A stretch of 64,000 nt of DNA, from positions 21,630 through 85,629 of the forward strand of contig NZ_JAWDIE010000016.1 in the NCBI RefSeq assembly GCF_037688875.1, given 5' to 3'. The DNA comes from Amphibiibacter pelophylacis (GTDB lineage Bacteria > Pseudomonadota > Gammaproteobacteria > Burkholderiales > Burkholderiaceae_C). A program made the position numbers and the translations under genes. The notes below the pieces were generated by a model. It did no database searches. It was not told where the DNA came from and saw nothing but the letters and a program-made list of their open reading frames with translations. Below, piece by piece: positions 1 through 7,526 of this stretch; position 1 is the stretch's first letter; each line of letters begins with the position of its first letter.

Positions 1-165
1 GGCCTGAAGCGCCTGGACGCAGGCGATCAGGCTGTGGCGATCGGGCAGTCCGGCGGGCAGCAGGGGCATGTCCAGCTCGTAGCGGCGGCGGACGCGCTGC
101 ACGAAACGGCTGTGATCGGCACTGGCGCCCCGGGGACGGGGCAGGGTCATGTCGTTGACTGGCAT
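1..165 (-). CDS. glnE: GlnE, glutamine synthetase adenylyltransferase/deadenylase, N-terminal fragment
   Basis: The reverse strand from the ATG at 165 reads open to the window edge and gives 55 residues. They include SRFVQRVRRRYELDMPLLPP, close to the N terminus I remember for beta-proteobacterial GlnE. GlnE adds and removes AMP on glutamine synthetase in response to PII state. Only the extreme N terminus is present, so no catalytic motif can be checked. A second in-frame ATG at 150 is an alternative start. The gene is divergent from the nitrilase gene, with 167 bp between the starts. The call rests on this short N-terminal resemblance alone. Confidence 0.6.
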   Translation of the reverse strand, partial: MPVNDMTLPRPRGASADHSRFVQRVRRRYELDMPLLPAGLPDRHSLIACVQALQA

Positions 166-332
166 AAGATGCGGCGTGGGCGACCGGGTTGACCGTGCCC
201 CGCAGGAAGACAGGATGCAGGGATTGTGCCCCAGCCGGATTCAGCTTGCCGTCAGCGTCACGGCTGCCCCTGGGCGCAGTCGGGTGTCTGTAAAGAAGTC
301 TTGGGCGTAACAGGGAAATAGGAGAAATTGCC

Positions 333-1151
333 ATGAAAGTTGCCGCCATCCAGATGATTTCCGGCCAGGACGTGGCCCGCAACCTGCGCCAGGCGCAGGA
401 GGGGCTGGAGCGCGCCGCCGCTGAAGGAGCGCGTCTGGCGCTGCTGCCTGAATACTTCTGCCTGATGGGCCGCCAGGACACGGACAAACTGGCCATCGCC
501 GAAGACGACGGCAACGGCCCGCTGCAGGATTTCCTGGCGGCGCAGGCGCAGCGTCTGGACCTCTGGCTGGTGGGCGGAACGCTGCCGCTGCGCGCGCCGC
601 AGGCCGGGCGCGTCTACAACAGCGCGCTGGTTTACGCGCCCGACGGCTCGCGCGCGGCGCGCTACGACAAAATGCACCTCTTCGCCTACGACAACGGCCG
701 CGAGAGCTACGACGAAGCCCGCGTCCTGACGCCCGGCCAGCAGCCCTGCACCTTTGACTGCAGCGACCGCGACGGCGGCACCTGGCGCGTGGGCCTGGCC
801 ATCTGCTACGACCTGCGCTTCCCCGAGCTGTTCCGCCAGATGATGACGCCCCAGGCCTGCGATCTGCTGTGCGTCAACGCTGCCTTCACCGCGACCACCG
901 GCCGCGCGCACTGGGACGTGCTGCTGCGCGCCCGCGCCATCGAAAACCAGACCTGGCTGCTGGCCAGCGCCCAGGGCGGCGTGCACGACAACGGCCGCGC
1001 CACCTGGGGGCACAGCCAGCTCATCGACCCGTGGGGCGAGGTTCAGGTGCTGCGCGGCACGGGCGTCGGCGCGGTGGTGGGCACCCTCAGCCGCGAGCGC
1101 CTCGCCGAAGTGCGCAGCCAGTTGCCGGCGCTGGAGCACAGGCGCTGCTGA
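333..1151 (+). CDS. Nitrilase-superfamily carbon-nitrogen hydrolase (Nit1/Nit2-like amidase)
   Basis: This 272-residue protein has the full nitrilase catalytic set: E40 in LLPEYF, K113 in YDKMHLF and nucleophile C158 in AICYDLRFPELF. The CYDLRFPE block and the length match the Nit branch that hydrolyses deaminated glutathione or omega-amides such as 2-oxoglutaramate. This points to metabolite repair in the cytoplasm rather than nitrile hydrolysis. The start is supported by AGGAGA six bases upstream of the ATG. It is transcribed alone, divergent from glnE and convergent with ssrA, with a hairpin terminator between. The exact substrate cannot be assigned from sequence. Confidence 0.85.
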   Translation: MKVAAIQMISGQDVARNLRQAQEGLERAAAEGARLALLPEYFCLMGRQDTDKLAIAEDDGNGPLQDFLAAQAQRLDLWLVGGTLPLRAPQAGRVYNSALVYAPDGSRAARYDKMHLFAYDNGRESYDEARVLTPGQQPCTFDCSDRDGGTWRVGLAICYDLRFPELFRQMMTPQACDLLCVNAAFTATTGRAHWDVLLRARAIENQTWLLASAQGGVHDNGRATWGHSQLIDPWGEVQVLRGTGVGAVVGTLSRERLAEVRSQLPALEHRRC

Positions 1152-1306
1152 GGGCGTTCAGGCTCTCCTGTCAGTGGCTTACTGGGGTGGCAAGAGAGCC
1201 CTTAAAGGAGCTTTAAGCCGGTTCATCGATTTGGAGACCCTCTGTGCTCGTTTCCAGCGAGGCTGTTTACAGGCTTCAGTGGACGTGCTCAGACTGAAGC
1301 GGGCAA

Positions 1307-1342
1307 GAAAAAAGCCTCAAGTCGTTGAAAACTTGAGGCTTT
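1307..1342 (-). terminator. Intrinsic terminator of ssrA
   Basis: A 12-bp perfect stem is formed by AAAGCCTCAAGT (1311-1322) and ACTTGAGGCTTT (1331-1342) around an 8-nt loop. On the minus strand it is followed by six T residues (complement of 1308-1313), so it ends the tmRNA transcript. The stem could also act for the nitrilase gene on the plus strand, although the T tract there is shorter. Confidence 0.85.
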
Positions 1343-1374
1343 TGGACTTCTGCGGACGTTGGCGGAAGTCAGTT

Positions 1375-1745
1375 TGGTGGAGCCGGGGGGAATTGAACCC
1401 CCGTCCGTCAGCCATCACCGGCCAGTTCTACATGCTTAGCTCATTGATTTGGATCTCGCCTTGGCGCCGCGCAAGAGCACGCTGCGTTTTGAGCCAGTTG
1501 CTGTGAATCTCGACACACCCCTCGCAACCCGAGGTGTATCCAGGCCATAAAAATGACCTTTCAGTCTTTGTCTTGCGACTCAGACACCGCCTATGGCCAA
1601 GCGGTTGAAAGGCGCGCCGGTTTTAAGCGGCGATTGCGAAACGTTCTTCGTTTGCAGTTGGTTTTTTCCAGTGGATTTACGAGCGGACTGGTGCTCGGCA
1701 TGCCCTGATCCAGATCCGCACCCACGTCGAAACCAGGTCGGCCCC
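1375..1745 (-). ncRNA. ssrA: tmRNA (transfer-messenger RNA)
   Basis: Read on the minus strand, the RNA starts GGGGCCGACCTGGTTTCGAC and ends with a T-arm-like block and CGGCTCCACCA. The 5' GGGGCCG pairs with 3' CGGCTCC as a 7-bp acceptor stem including one G-U pair. The internal tag frame (1623-1655) encodes ANEERFAIAA followed by TAA, which fits a beta-proteobacterial degradation tag. tmRNA rescues ribosomes stalled on broken mRNA and marks the nascent chain for proteolysis. It lies divergently upstream of nadB and ends at a strong hairpin terminator. The length of about 371 nt is normal for a one-piece tmRNA. Confidence 0.95.
1623..1655 (-). other. tmRNA proteolysis tag reading frame
   Basis: The frame runs GCA AAC GAA GAA CGT TTC GCA ATC GCC GCT TAA and encodes A-N-E-E-R-F-A-I-A-A. 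It ends in the hydrophobic Ala-Ala tail recognised by ClpXP and ClpAP. The resume codon is GCA at 1655-1653. It differs from the commonly cited ANDERFALAA at two positions. Confidence 0.85.
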
Positions 1746-1760
1746 TGAAAAGGAATCCGC

Positions 1761-1766
1761 ATTCTA
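1761..1766 (-). promoter_or_regulatory. Candidate -10 box of ssrA
   Basis: On the minus strand TAGAAT lies 15 bases upstream of the mature tmRNA 5' end and matches TATAAT at five of six positions. No convincing -35 hexamer is visible at 16-18 bp. The short distance leaves room for a few nucleotides of leader that RNase P would remove. Confidence 0.45.
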
Positions 1767-1857
1767 CGCCACGAGGCCCGCAAAGGCCAGCCTGGCGCGC
1801 AGGTATAGTCGCGGGCAGGGCCATTGTGGCCCTTGCCAACCCCGCCTGGATGCCGCC

Positions 1858-3546
1858 ATGAACGTGACGCCCGACTCTGCCGCCCACACCAGGGCTTCCA
1901 GCGAACTGTCTGGATCCGGGGGGCTGCCCGTGGTGATCGTGGGCGCAGGCCTGGCCGGGCTGACGGTTGCGCTGCACCTGGCCGACCACGTCCCGGTGCG
2001 GGTGCTGGCCAAGCGGCGGCTGGAGGAGGGCGCCACTGCCTGGGCGCAGGGCGGGATTGTGGGTGTGCTGGGCCAGGACGACAGCGTGGCCGCGCACGTG
2101 CGCGACACCCTGGACGCGGGCGCCGGGCTGGTGGATGAGCATGTGGCGCAGGTCATCGCCGAAAACAGCGCCTCGGCCATCGCCTGGCTGGTGCAGCAGG
2201 GCGTGGGCTTTTCGCCCGACCCCAGCGGACCGCTGGGACTGCACCTGACGCGTGAAGGCGGCCATTCGGTGCGCCGCATCGCGCACGCGGCCGACGCCAC
2301 GGGCAAGGCCATCCACGACGCGCTGCTTCGCGCCGCCCGCGCCCACCCCGGCATCGAGCTGCGCGAGCACTGGATGGCCATCGACGTCATCACCGACCGC
2401 CACACCGACCCCGCGCGCAGCGGCACGCCGCGCTGCCACGGCGTCTACGCGCTGGATCTGGCCACGCAGAGCGTCCATACCCTGGCCGCTCGCGCCGTGG
2501 TGCTGGCGTCGGGTGGGGTGGGCAAGGTCTACCGATACACCAGCAATCCGGACACGTCGACGGGCGACGGCATCGCCATGGCCTGGCGCGCGGGCTGCCG
2601 CGTGGGCAATATGGAATTCATCCAGTTCCACCCGACCTGCCTGTATCACCCGCAGGAGCGCAGCTTTCTGATCACCGAGGCGCTGCGTGGCGAGGGCGCG
2701 CACCTGCTGCTGCCGCTGCGCGACGCCGATGGCCAGATTCACCCCGAGCGTTTCATGCACCGCCACGATGCGCGCCTGGAGCTGGCGCCGCGCGACATCG
2801 TCGCCCGTGCCATCGATTTCGAGATCAAGAAACACGGTCTGGACTGCGTCTGGCTGGACGCCCGCCACCTGGGCCGCGAGCACCTGCTGCAGCACTTTCC
2901 CACCATCCACGCGCGCTGCGCGGCGCTGGGCATCGACATCGCCACACAGCCGATTCCGGTGGTTCCGGCGGCGCACTACACCTGCGGCGGCGTGGTCACC
3001 GACCTGTCCGGGCGCTGCGATCTGCCGGGGCTGTACGCGGTCGGCGAGACCTCCTGCACCGGTCTGCACGGCGCCAACCGCCTGGCCAGCAATTCGCTGC
3101 TGGAATGCGTGGTGCTGGGCCGGTCCTGCGCGGGCGCCATCCTGGATCAGCCTGCCGGCCCGCCGCCCGTGCTGCCGCCTTGGGACGAAAGCCAGGTCGA
3201 GGACGCCGACGAGCAGGTCGTCATTGCCCACAACTGGGACGAGCTGCGCCTGATGATGTGGAACTACGTCGGCATCGTGCGCACGACGCGGCGCCTGGAG
3301 CGCGCGCTGCACCGCATCGAGCTGCTGCACGCCGAGATCCACGATTACTACGCCAACTTCCGCGTCAGCCGCGACCTGCTGGAGCTGCGCAACCTGGTCG
3401 ACTGCGCGGGCCTGATCGTGCGCAGCGCCCTGCAGCGTCACGAAAGCCGCGGTCTGCATTTCTGCCGCGATTACCCCGATCTGCTGCCCGTGACCTTCCC
3501 GACGCTGCTCGTCCAGCGCCCGGACCGCCGCCGGGGGCAGGCATGA
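1858..3546 (+). CDS. nadB: L-aspartate oxidase
   Basis: This 562-residue FAD enzyme oxidises L-aspartate to iminoaspartate, the first step of de novo NAD synthesis. A Rossmann dinucleotide site VVIVGAGLAGLTVAL begins near residue 26. The conserved substrate and FAD segments LTREGGHSVRR, QFHPTCLY, AHYTCGGVVTDLSGR and GLHGANRLASNSLLE are all present in order, followed by the helical C-terminal domain of the fumarate reductase/NadB family. The N terminus carries about 20 extra residues before the FAD site. Its stop overlaps the ispD start as ATGA, so the two are translationally coupled. NadA and NadC are not in the window. Confidence 0.93.
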   Translation: MNVTPDSAAHTRASSELSGSGGLPVVIVGAGLAGLTVALHLADHVPVRVLAKRRLEEGATAWAQGGIVGVLGQDDSVAAHVRDTLDAGAGLVDEHVAQVIAENSASAIAWLVQQGVGFSPDPSGPLGLHLTREGGHSVRRIAHAADATGKAIHDALLRAARAHPGIELREHWMAIDVITDRHTDPARSGTPRCHGVYALDLATQSVHTLAARAVVLASGGVGKVYRYTSNPDTSTGDGIAMAWRAGCRVGNMEFIQFHPTCLYHPQERSFLITEALRGEGAHLLLPLRDADGQIHPERFMHRHDARLELAPRDIVARAIDFEIKKHGLDCVWLDARHLGREHLLQHFPTIHARCAALGIDIATQPIPVVPAAHYTCGGVVTDLSGRCDLPGLYAVGETSCTGLHGANRLASNSLLECVVLGRSCAGAILDQPAGPPPVLPPWDESQVEDADEQVVIAHNWDELRLMMWNYVGIVRTTRRLERALHRIELLHAEIHDYYANFRVSRDLLELRNLVDCAGLIVRSALQRHESRGLHFCRDYPDLLPVTFPTLLVQRPDRRRGQA

Positions 3547-4289
3547 CGGCGCCGACAATACCGCCCGCAAGCGAACGCTTCTGGGCGCTGGTGCCCTGTG
3601 CTGGCGTGGGCGTGCGTGCCGGGCAGGGTGGGCCCAAACAGTATGCGGATCTGGCTGGGCGCACCGTGGTCGAGCACACGCTGCGCGCCCTGGCGGCGGT
3701 GCCCGAACTGCACGCCACGCTGCTGGTGCTGGCGCCGGGCGATGCGGTGTTTGCGCCGCAGATCGCGCCGCGTCTGGCTGATCTGGCGCGGCCCCTGCAC
3801 CTGGCCTGTGTCGGTGGCGCCGAACGCGCCGACACCGTCGCGGCGGGTCTGACGGCCCTTCAGTCCGTGGGCGCCCGGGCGGACGACTGGGTACTGGTCC
3901 ACGACGCCGCGCGCTGCCTGGTGCCGCCGCAGGCCGTCAGCCGCCTGATCGCGCAGTGCCGCCATGACCCGGTCGGCGGCCTGCTGGCGCTGCCGGTGGC
4001 TGATACGCTCAAGCGCGCCGCTCCGGCGTCATCTTCATCGGGCGAGAACGCTGCCGCGCGCAGCGAAACCACCGTAGACCGCCGTGGCCTGTGGGCCGCG
4101 CAGACTCCGCAGATGTTCCGCCTGGAGCTCCTCGCCCGCGCCCTGCAGCAGCGCCACAGCGGCACCACCGACGAGGCCAGCGCCATCGAAGCCCTGGGCC
4201 TGAAGCCGCGCCTGGTGGAGGGCGATGCCCGCAACTTCAAGCTGACCTGGCCTGCGGATTTCGAGATGGCGGGGCGGCTGGTGGGGTGA
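3543..4289 (+). CDS. ispD: 2-C-methyl-D-erythritol 4-phosphate cytidylyltransferase
   Basis: IspD transfers CMP from CTP to MEP in the non-mevalonate isoprenoid pathway. The 248-residue protein has the nucleotide-binding start LVPCAGVGVRAGQGGPKQY, VHDAARCLV, the VADTLKR segment and GLWAAQTPQMF. A serine- and alanine-rich insertion of roughly 14 residues between VADTLKR and TVDRRGLW makes it slightly longer than the usual 225-235. The ATG overlaps the nadB stop by 4 bp. In many beta-proteobacteria ispF follows directly. Here the next sequence is a toxin-antitoxin remnant and an accessory island, and ispF is absent from the window. Confidence 0.92.
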   Translation: MTAPTIPPASERFWALVPCAGVGVRAGQGGPKQYADLAGRTVVEHTLRALAAVPELHATLLVLAPGDAVFAPQIAPRLADLARPLHLACVGGAERADTVAAGLTALQSVGARADDWVLVHDAARCLVPPQAVSRLIAQCRHDPVGGLLALPVADTLKRAAPASSSSGENAAARSETTVDRRGLWAAQTPQMFRLELLARALQQRHSGTTDEASAIEALGLKPRLVEGDARNFKLTWPADFEMAGRLVG

Positions 4290-4368
4290 GGGTTGGGGCG
4301 GCAACCCGGCGTTGCTGAAAGTTATGGCCGACACTAAAGCGAGTCTGAAAAGTGATCAAGGAGGACTC

Positions 4369-4593
4369 ATGATCAATCAGCAAAGTAGCTGTTACCACGC
4401 ATTTTTGCAGGCGAAGGTTGATGCCGCCCGCGCATCAGCCCAAGAGGGCAATCTCGTTTCAAATGAGGATGTCGAGGCTTTTTTTGCAACGCAGCGTGCT
4501 GCGCTAGCAGCCACAGTCCGCCCCTTTGACCCCCGTGATAACCCGGTAATTACCTCAGTTTCTGCCTTGACCCCTGATCTTGGGCGGATATAA
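4369..4593 (+). CDS. Small antitoxin-like protein without adjacent toxin
   Basis: This 74-residue protein starts at the ATG preceded by a strong AAGGAGG four bases upstream. An earlier in-frame ATG at 4324 has no such site. The segment YHAFLQAKVDAA...NEDVEAFFATQ resembles the small stability-determinant/RelB-like antitoxins that precede a RelE or ParE toxin, but similarity was judged by eye. No toxin ORF follows. The sequence instead degenerates into a 167-bp stretch holding a second possible antitoxin fragment on the other strand. It is probably an orphan or remnant of a TA module at the left edge of the island. Confidence 0.45.
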   Translation: MINQQSSCYHAFLQAKVDAARASAQEGNLVSNEDVEAFFATQRAALAATVRPFDPRDNPVITSVSALTPDLGRI

Positions 4594-4632
4594 AAGATGC
4601 ATTCCCGTGATGTCGCCTTTGCACAATGCCGA

Positions 4633-4740
4633 TCAAGACCGCACCCACATCTCCACTTGAACGCTTCGCAGGCCTTGGTGCCGCATCGTTGTCTGCTGTA
4701 GCGACACATCCTGTCGTTGCTGCTGGATAAAGTCAGCCAT
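4633..4740 (-). pseudogene. Possible fragment of a MazE-like (DUF3018) antitoxin
   Basis: A short minus-strand frame beginning near 4740 reads MADFIQQQRQDVSLQQTTMR and continues HQGLRSVQVEMW before a stop at 4633. The latter resembles the AAGLRPVQIWVPDTR segment near the N terminus of DUF3018 MazE-type antitoxins, after which homology stops. If real, the gene is truncated to about 35 codons and its toxin is missing. It overlaps the promoter region of the WYL gene. The resemblance is short and could be chance. Confidence 0.25.
4701..4716. repeat. Left copy of 16-bp palindromic repeat flanking the island
   Basis: GCGACACATCCTGTCG contains inverted arms CGACA and TGTCG around five bases. It lies 45 bp upstream of the WYL regulator start, where an operator would be expected. 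A copy with 15 of 16 identical bases occurs at 13206-13221 just after the helicase gene. Confidence 0.5.
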
Positions 4741-4760
4741 CGCCACTCCACCGCGCTGCC

Positions 4761-5717
4761 ATGACGACGCCCACAGACTCCCGCCGAACTGACAGCGCAT
4801 CCAAGGGCGAGAAGTTGGCCTTTCGCATCTCGCAGATTCTGGGCTTGCTGCACCAAGGCGTGGCGCTGGACAAGCACAGGTTGGCTGAGCAATTTCAGGT
4901 CGATGTGCGCACCATCGAGCGCGATCTGGGTCAGCGCCTGCAGGGCGTGGTCGAACGCGATGCCAGCGGCCAGTGGCGCCTGACCGCGCAAGCGCGCAGC
5001 ACCGTTCCCACGCAGTATCTCGATGAATATGCCGATCTGGCGGGCACACGCCAGCTTTTTCCCGATACCAGCCGGGGCTATCTGCTGGACCAGATCGCGA
5101 CCCCAAAATCCCAGCGCAGCACCCGCGTGCAACCGATACCGGCTGAGGATTTACGCAGCCAGACCGCCGATTTCCGCCAGCTTCAGGCGGCGATTACTGC
5201 GCGGCACGAATGCCGCTTCACCTACAAAAACAAACCCCGCCAGGTTCAGCCCTACCGGCTGATCCACCGCTTGGGCGTGTGGTATCTGGCGGCGACTGAG
5301 GTGGGGAAGCTGAAGAACTTCAGTGTTGCCCTCATTAACGATCTGGCTGTCGATGCTGAAAAAGCTTTTAGGCCCGATGCCGCGCACATTGATTACATCA
5401 ACCGCAAGGAGGACGTCTGGTTCACGCAGGATGTCACGGAAGTGCTGCTTCGCGTCGATGCCGAAGTGGCGCACTACTTCACCCGCCGCCCCTTACTGCC
5501 GAATCAGACACAGTACACCAATTCCGATGGATCGCTGACGGTTCGTGCGCAAGCCAGCCACCCGCAACAGGTGCTACCAGTGGTGCGGTATTGGTTACCA
5601 CATGTGAGGATATTGGAGCCGGTGGAGTGGCACATGGATTTGATGCAGGGGTTGCGGTGTGTGATTGACGCGTGGATTTGCCCAATAATGAGCAAGTTTA
5701 ATTCATTGAAGAGCTAA
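4761..5717 (+). CDS. WYL-domain transcriptional regulator
   Basis: The 318-residue protein has an N-terminal winged helix (residues about 15-75) with DKHRLAEQFQVDVRTIERDL as the recognition helix region. A WYL domain follows (about 130-200), containing QPYRLIHRLGVWYLAA, and the C terminus is WCX-like. WYL regulators such as CapW and BrxR commonly sit beside antiphage genes and bind inverted repeats near their own promoter. A CGACA-N5-TGTCG palindrome lies 45 bp upstream. The gene is co-directional with the dynamin operon, 54 bp ahead of it, but its base composition is closer to the host than the dynamin genes. The ligand is unknown. A role as switch for the downstream cassette is inferred from position. 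Confidence 0.8.
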   Translation: MTTPTDSRRTDSASKGEKLAFRISQILGLLHQGVALDKHRLAEQFQVDVRTIERDLGQRLQGVVERDASGQWRLTAQARSTVPTQYLDEYADLAGTRQLFPDTSRGYLLDQIATPKSQRSTRVQPIPAEDLRSQTADFRQLQAAITARHECRFTYKNKPRQVQPYRLIHRLGVWYLAATEVGKLKNFSVALINDLAVDAEKAFRPDAAHIDYINRKEDVWFTQDVTEVLLRVDAEVAHYFTRRPLLPNQTQYTNSDGSLTVRAQASHPQQVLPVVRYWLPHVRILEPVEWHMDLMQGLRCVIDAWICPIMSKFNSLKS

Positions 5718-5771
5718 GTATATCCATTGATTACATTAAAAATTTGATAAGTAAAAGGATCTATATTTCTC

Positions 5772-7526
5772 ATGTTAAAAACTAAAAAAACTTACCTCGA
5801 GTATCTTGAGTTGATTCCCCCGCTCTTCGCGAAAACCTTGATCCAGCTTGATGATGTAGCGCGACTAAAAAATGATATCGAACATACTGAATTGCTCGTT
5901 CCGGTCATTGGTGCGTACAGCGCAGGCAAGAGCAGCTTGCTGAACGCTTTTCTTGGGGCAGAAATTTTGAGCGTGGGATTGACACCTGAAACCGAGTTGG
6001 CCACTGAGCTCCGCTATAACAAAGACCAGCACCTGATAGCCGTTCACTTGGATGGAACTAGCGAGCGTTTGGACGTCAGCGCGCTTGCAGGAATAAAGAC
6101 TCGAGCGAGTGAATTTTCTCACCTGCAGTTGCATTTAGACAACCCGCAGCTCAAAGCCTTACCGTCGCTGGTCCTCGTTGATATGCCGGGCTTTGGCTCA
6201 TCGTTAACTAGTCACAACAAAGCGATTGCATATTACTTGCCGCGCGGTGTGCACTTCATCGTTGTAACTAGCGTTGAGGACGGAAACTTAACGCAGTCGA
6301 TGTTGCGCCAACTGGATGACCTGCAAACCTACGGACGTGAATTCACCTTTTTACTCAACAAGACTAATCTGCGGTCTGATGAGCAAGTGCAAGAAGTCGC
6401 AGAGCTTATCGATGAACAAATCAGGATGAATTTTGCCAACACACTGCCGCTGACCAAGGTTGGGCTCGATGCTGATATAAAACTGGCAAAAATTCTTGCA
6501 CGTTTGGACTCAGAAAAAATCGTTCGCCAAGTCTTTGAAGATCGATTGAAAGATTTGACGCATTCACTGCTTAGTCAGATCAATCTAGCTTTGACCGCAT
6601 TGAAAAAAAGCCAAACAGAGAATGAGTATGCTTTGAGCGAACTGGCAAATGGTGTTCGACAGATCAAGCGCAAGCGTGATGATATTCTTGAAGATTTACG
6701 CGGGCGACAGTTAAGCCGCGCTGTCGATAGCTGCCTTAATATGGTTGGTCGTGAGCTTGATAACGCTCAATCGGAATTGGTTAATGCTTATTTGTCGAGT
6801 AATCCGGACTCTTTTTCGCGTGTGGTATCAGAAGTGGTCCGAGGCTCGATGACAAGAACAGTTAAGGCGGAAATGGATATTTTTAGTCGCTCGGTCGTTG
6901 CGGATTTTTCTAAAGCCATCGGTGACCTAGGTCAGAGCATGGGCCAATTCAGTAATGATGCCAACTGGTTGGGACAAGTTACCGATAGTATAAATCGTAC
7001 CCTGCAGAAAACTGGAGAGGCCTTAGGTTACTGGAGTAAAACACTGTCGGAGTACAATGAGAATGAATTAAAGCGATTAAAAGAAGAAAAGAAATGGAAA
7101 AAAGGAATGCCATTGCCTCAAATTGGCTACCAAGGTTTAGCGACTGTTCTGGCAGTCACGACCACCGTAGTTAATCCATTAATTGAACTCGCTATTATTT
7201 TTCTCCCGCAAATTTTAAATTTTTTCAACGAGGGACGACAACGCGAGAAGGTTCAGCAGAAAGTGATTAACGAAGTTATCCCCTCCGTTAAGCGAGAGCT
7301 GCGAGACCGTCTGCCAGCATTGCTGGCTGAGCAGATGGAAGTGATGGTGGCTCAAGTCAGCATAGAGTTTGAGCGTGAGATCGGAGAAAAACAGAAACTC
7401 ATCGATGAGCTGGTCACAGGCCGAAGTGATGATACCGAACTTGCAAAGTTGCAGATTGCAACACTGATTCATGCAAGAGAGCAGATTCAACAACTGGCCA
7501 AACAAACGCTTTATCTGGAGGAATAA
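5772..7526 (+). CDS. Dynamin-like GTPase, first of three (LeoA-like)
   Basis: This 584-residue protein carries a large-GTPase domain. Its motifs are P-loop GAYSAGKSS at 47-55, G2 TPET at 71-74, G3 DMPG at 137-140 and G4 NKTN at 196-199. A helical stalk follows, with a strongly hydrophobic stretch at about 453-483 (GLATVLAVTTTVVNPLIELA and on), flanked by basic residues, which is the expected membrane-inserting paddle of bacterial dynamins. The stop shares one base with the next start (TAATG). The coding region is markedly AT-rich compared with its surroundings. Bacterial dynamins remodel or tether membranes, and the LeoA/Eleos type is linked to phage defence. Function here is inferred from family and context. 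Confidence 0.8.
   Translation: MLKTKKTYLEYLELIPPLFAKTLIQLDDVARLKNDIEHTELLVPVIGAYSAGKSSLLNAFLGAEILSVGLTPETELATELRYNKDQHLIAVHLDGTSERLDVSALAGIKTRASEFSHLQLHLDNPQLKALPSLVLVDMPGFGSSLTSHNKAIAYYLPRGVHFIVVTSVEDGNLTQSMLRQLDDLQTYGREFTFLLNKTNLRSDEQVQEVAELIDEQIRMNFANTLPLTKVGLDADIKLAKILARLDSEKIVRQVFEDRLKDLTHSLLSQINLALTALKKSQTENEYALSELANGVRQIKRKRDDILEDLRGRQLSRAVDSCLNMVGRELDNAQSELVNAYLSSNPDSFSRVVSEVVRGSMTRTVKAEMDIFSRSVVADFSKAIGDLGQSMGQFSNDANWLGQVTDSINRTLQKTGEALGYWSKTLSEYNENELKRLKEEKKWKKGMPLPQIGYQGLATVLAVTTTVVNPLIELAIIFLPQILNFFNEGRQREKVQQKVINEVIPSVKRELRDRLPALLAEQMEVMVAQVSIEFEREIGEKQKLIDELVTGRSDDTELAKLQIATLIHAREQIQQLAKQTLYLEE

Noticed and set aside
1174..1506. Open frame on plus through the terminator and tmRNA 3' region
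   Set aside because: It spans the hairpin terminator and the tmRNA acceptor end on the other strand and has no family motif or ribosome site.
1508..1530. Sequence in tmRNA (CGACACACCCCTCGC) partly like the island repeat
   Set aside because: Only a partial, gapped match inside a conserved RNA, so most likely coincidence and not an attachment site.
1591..3570. Long minus-strand frame opposite nadB
   Set aside because: It is a shadow of high-GC codon bias. Its residues are rich in Ala, Arg, Gln and Gly without motifs, and it covers tmRNA and nadB.
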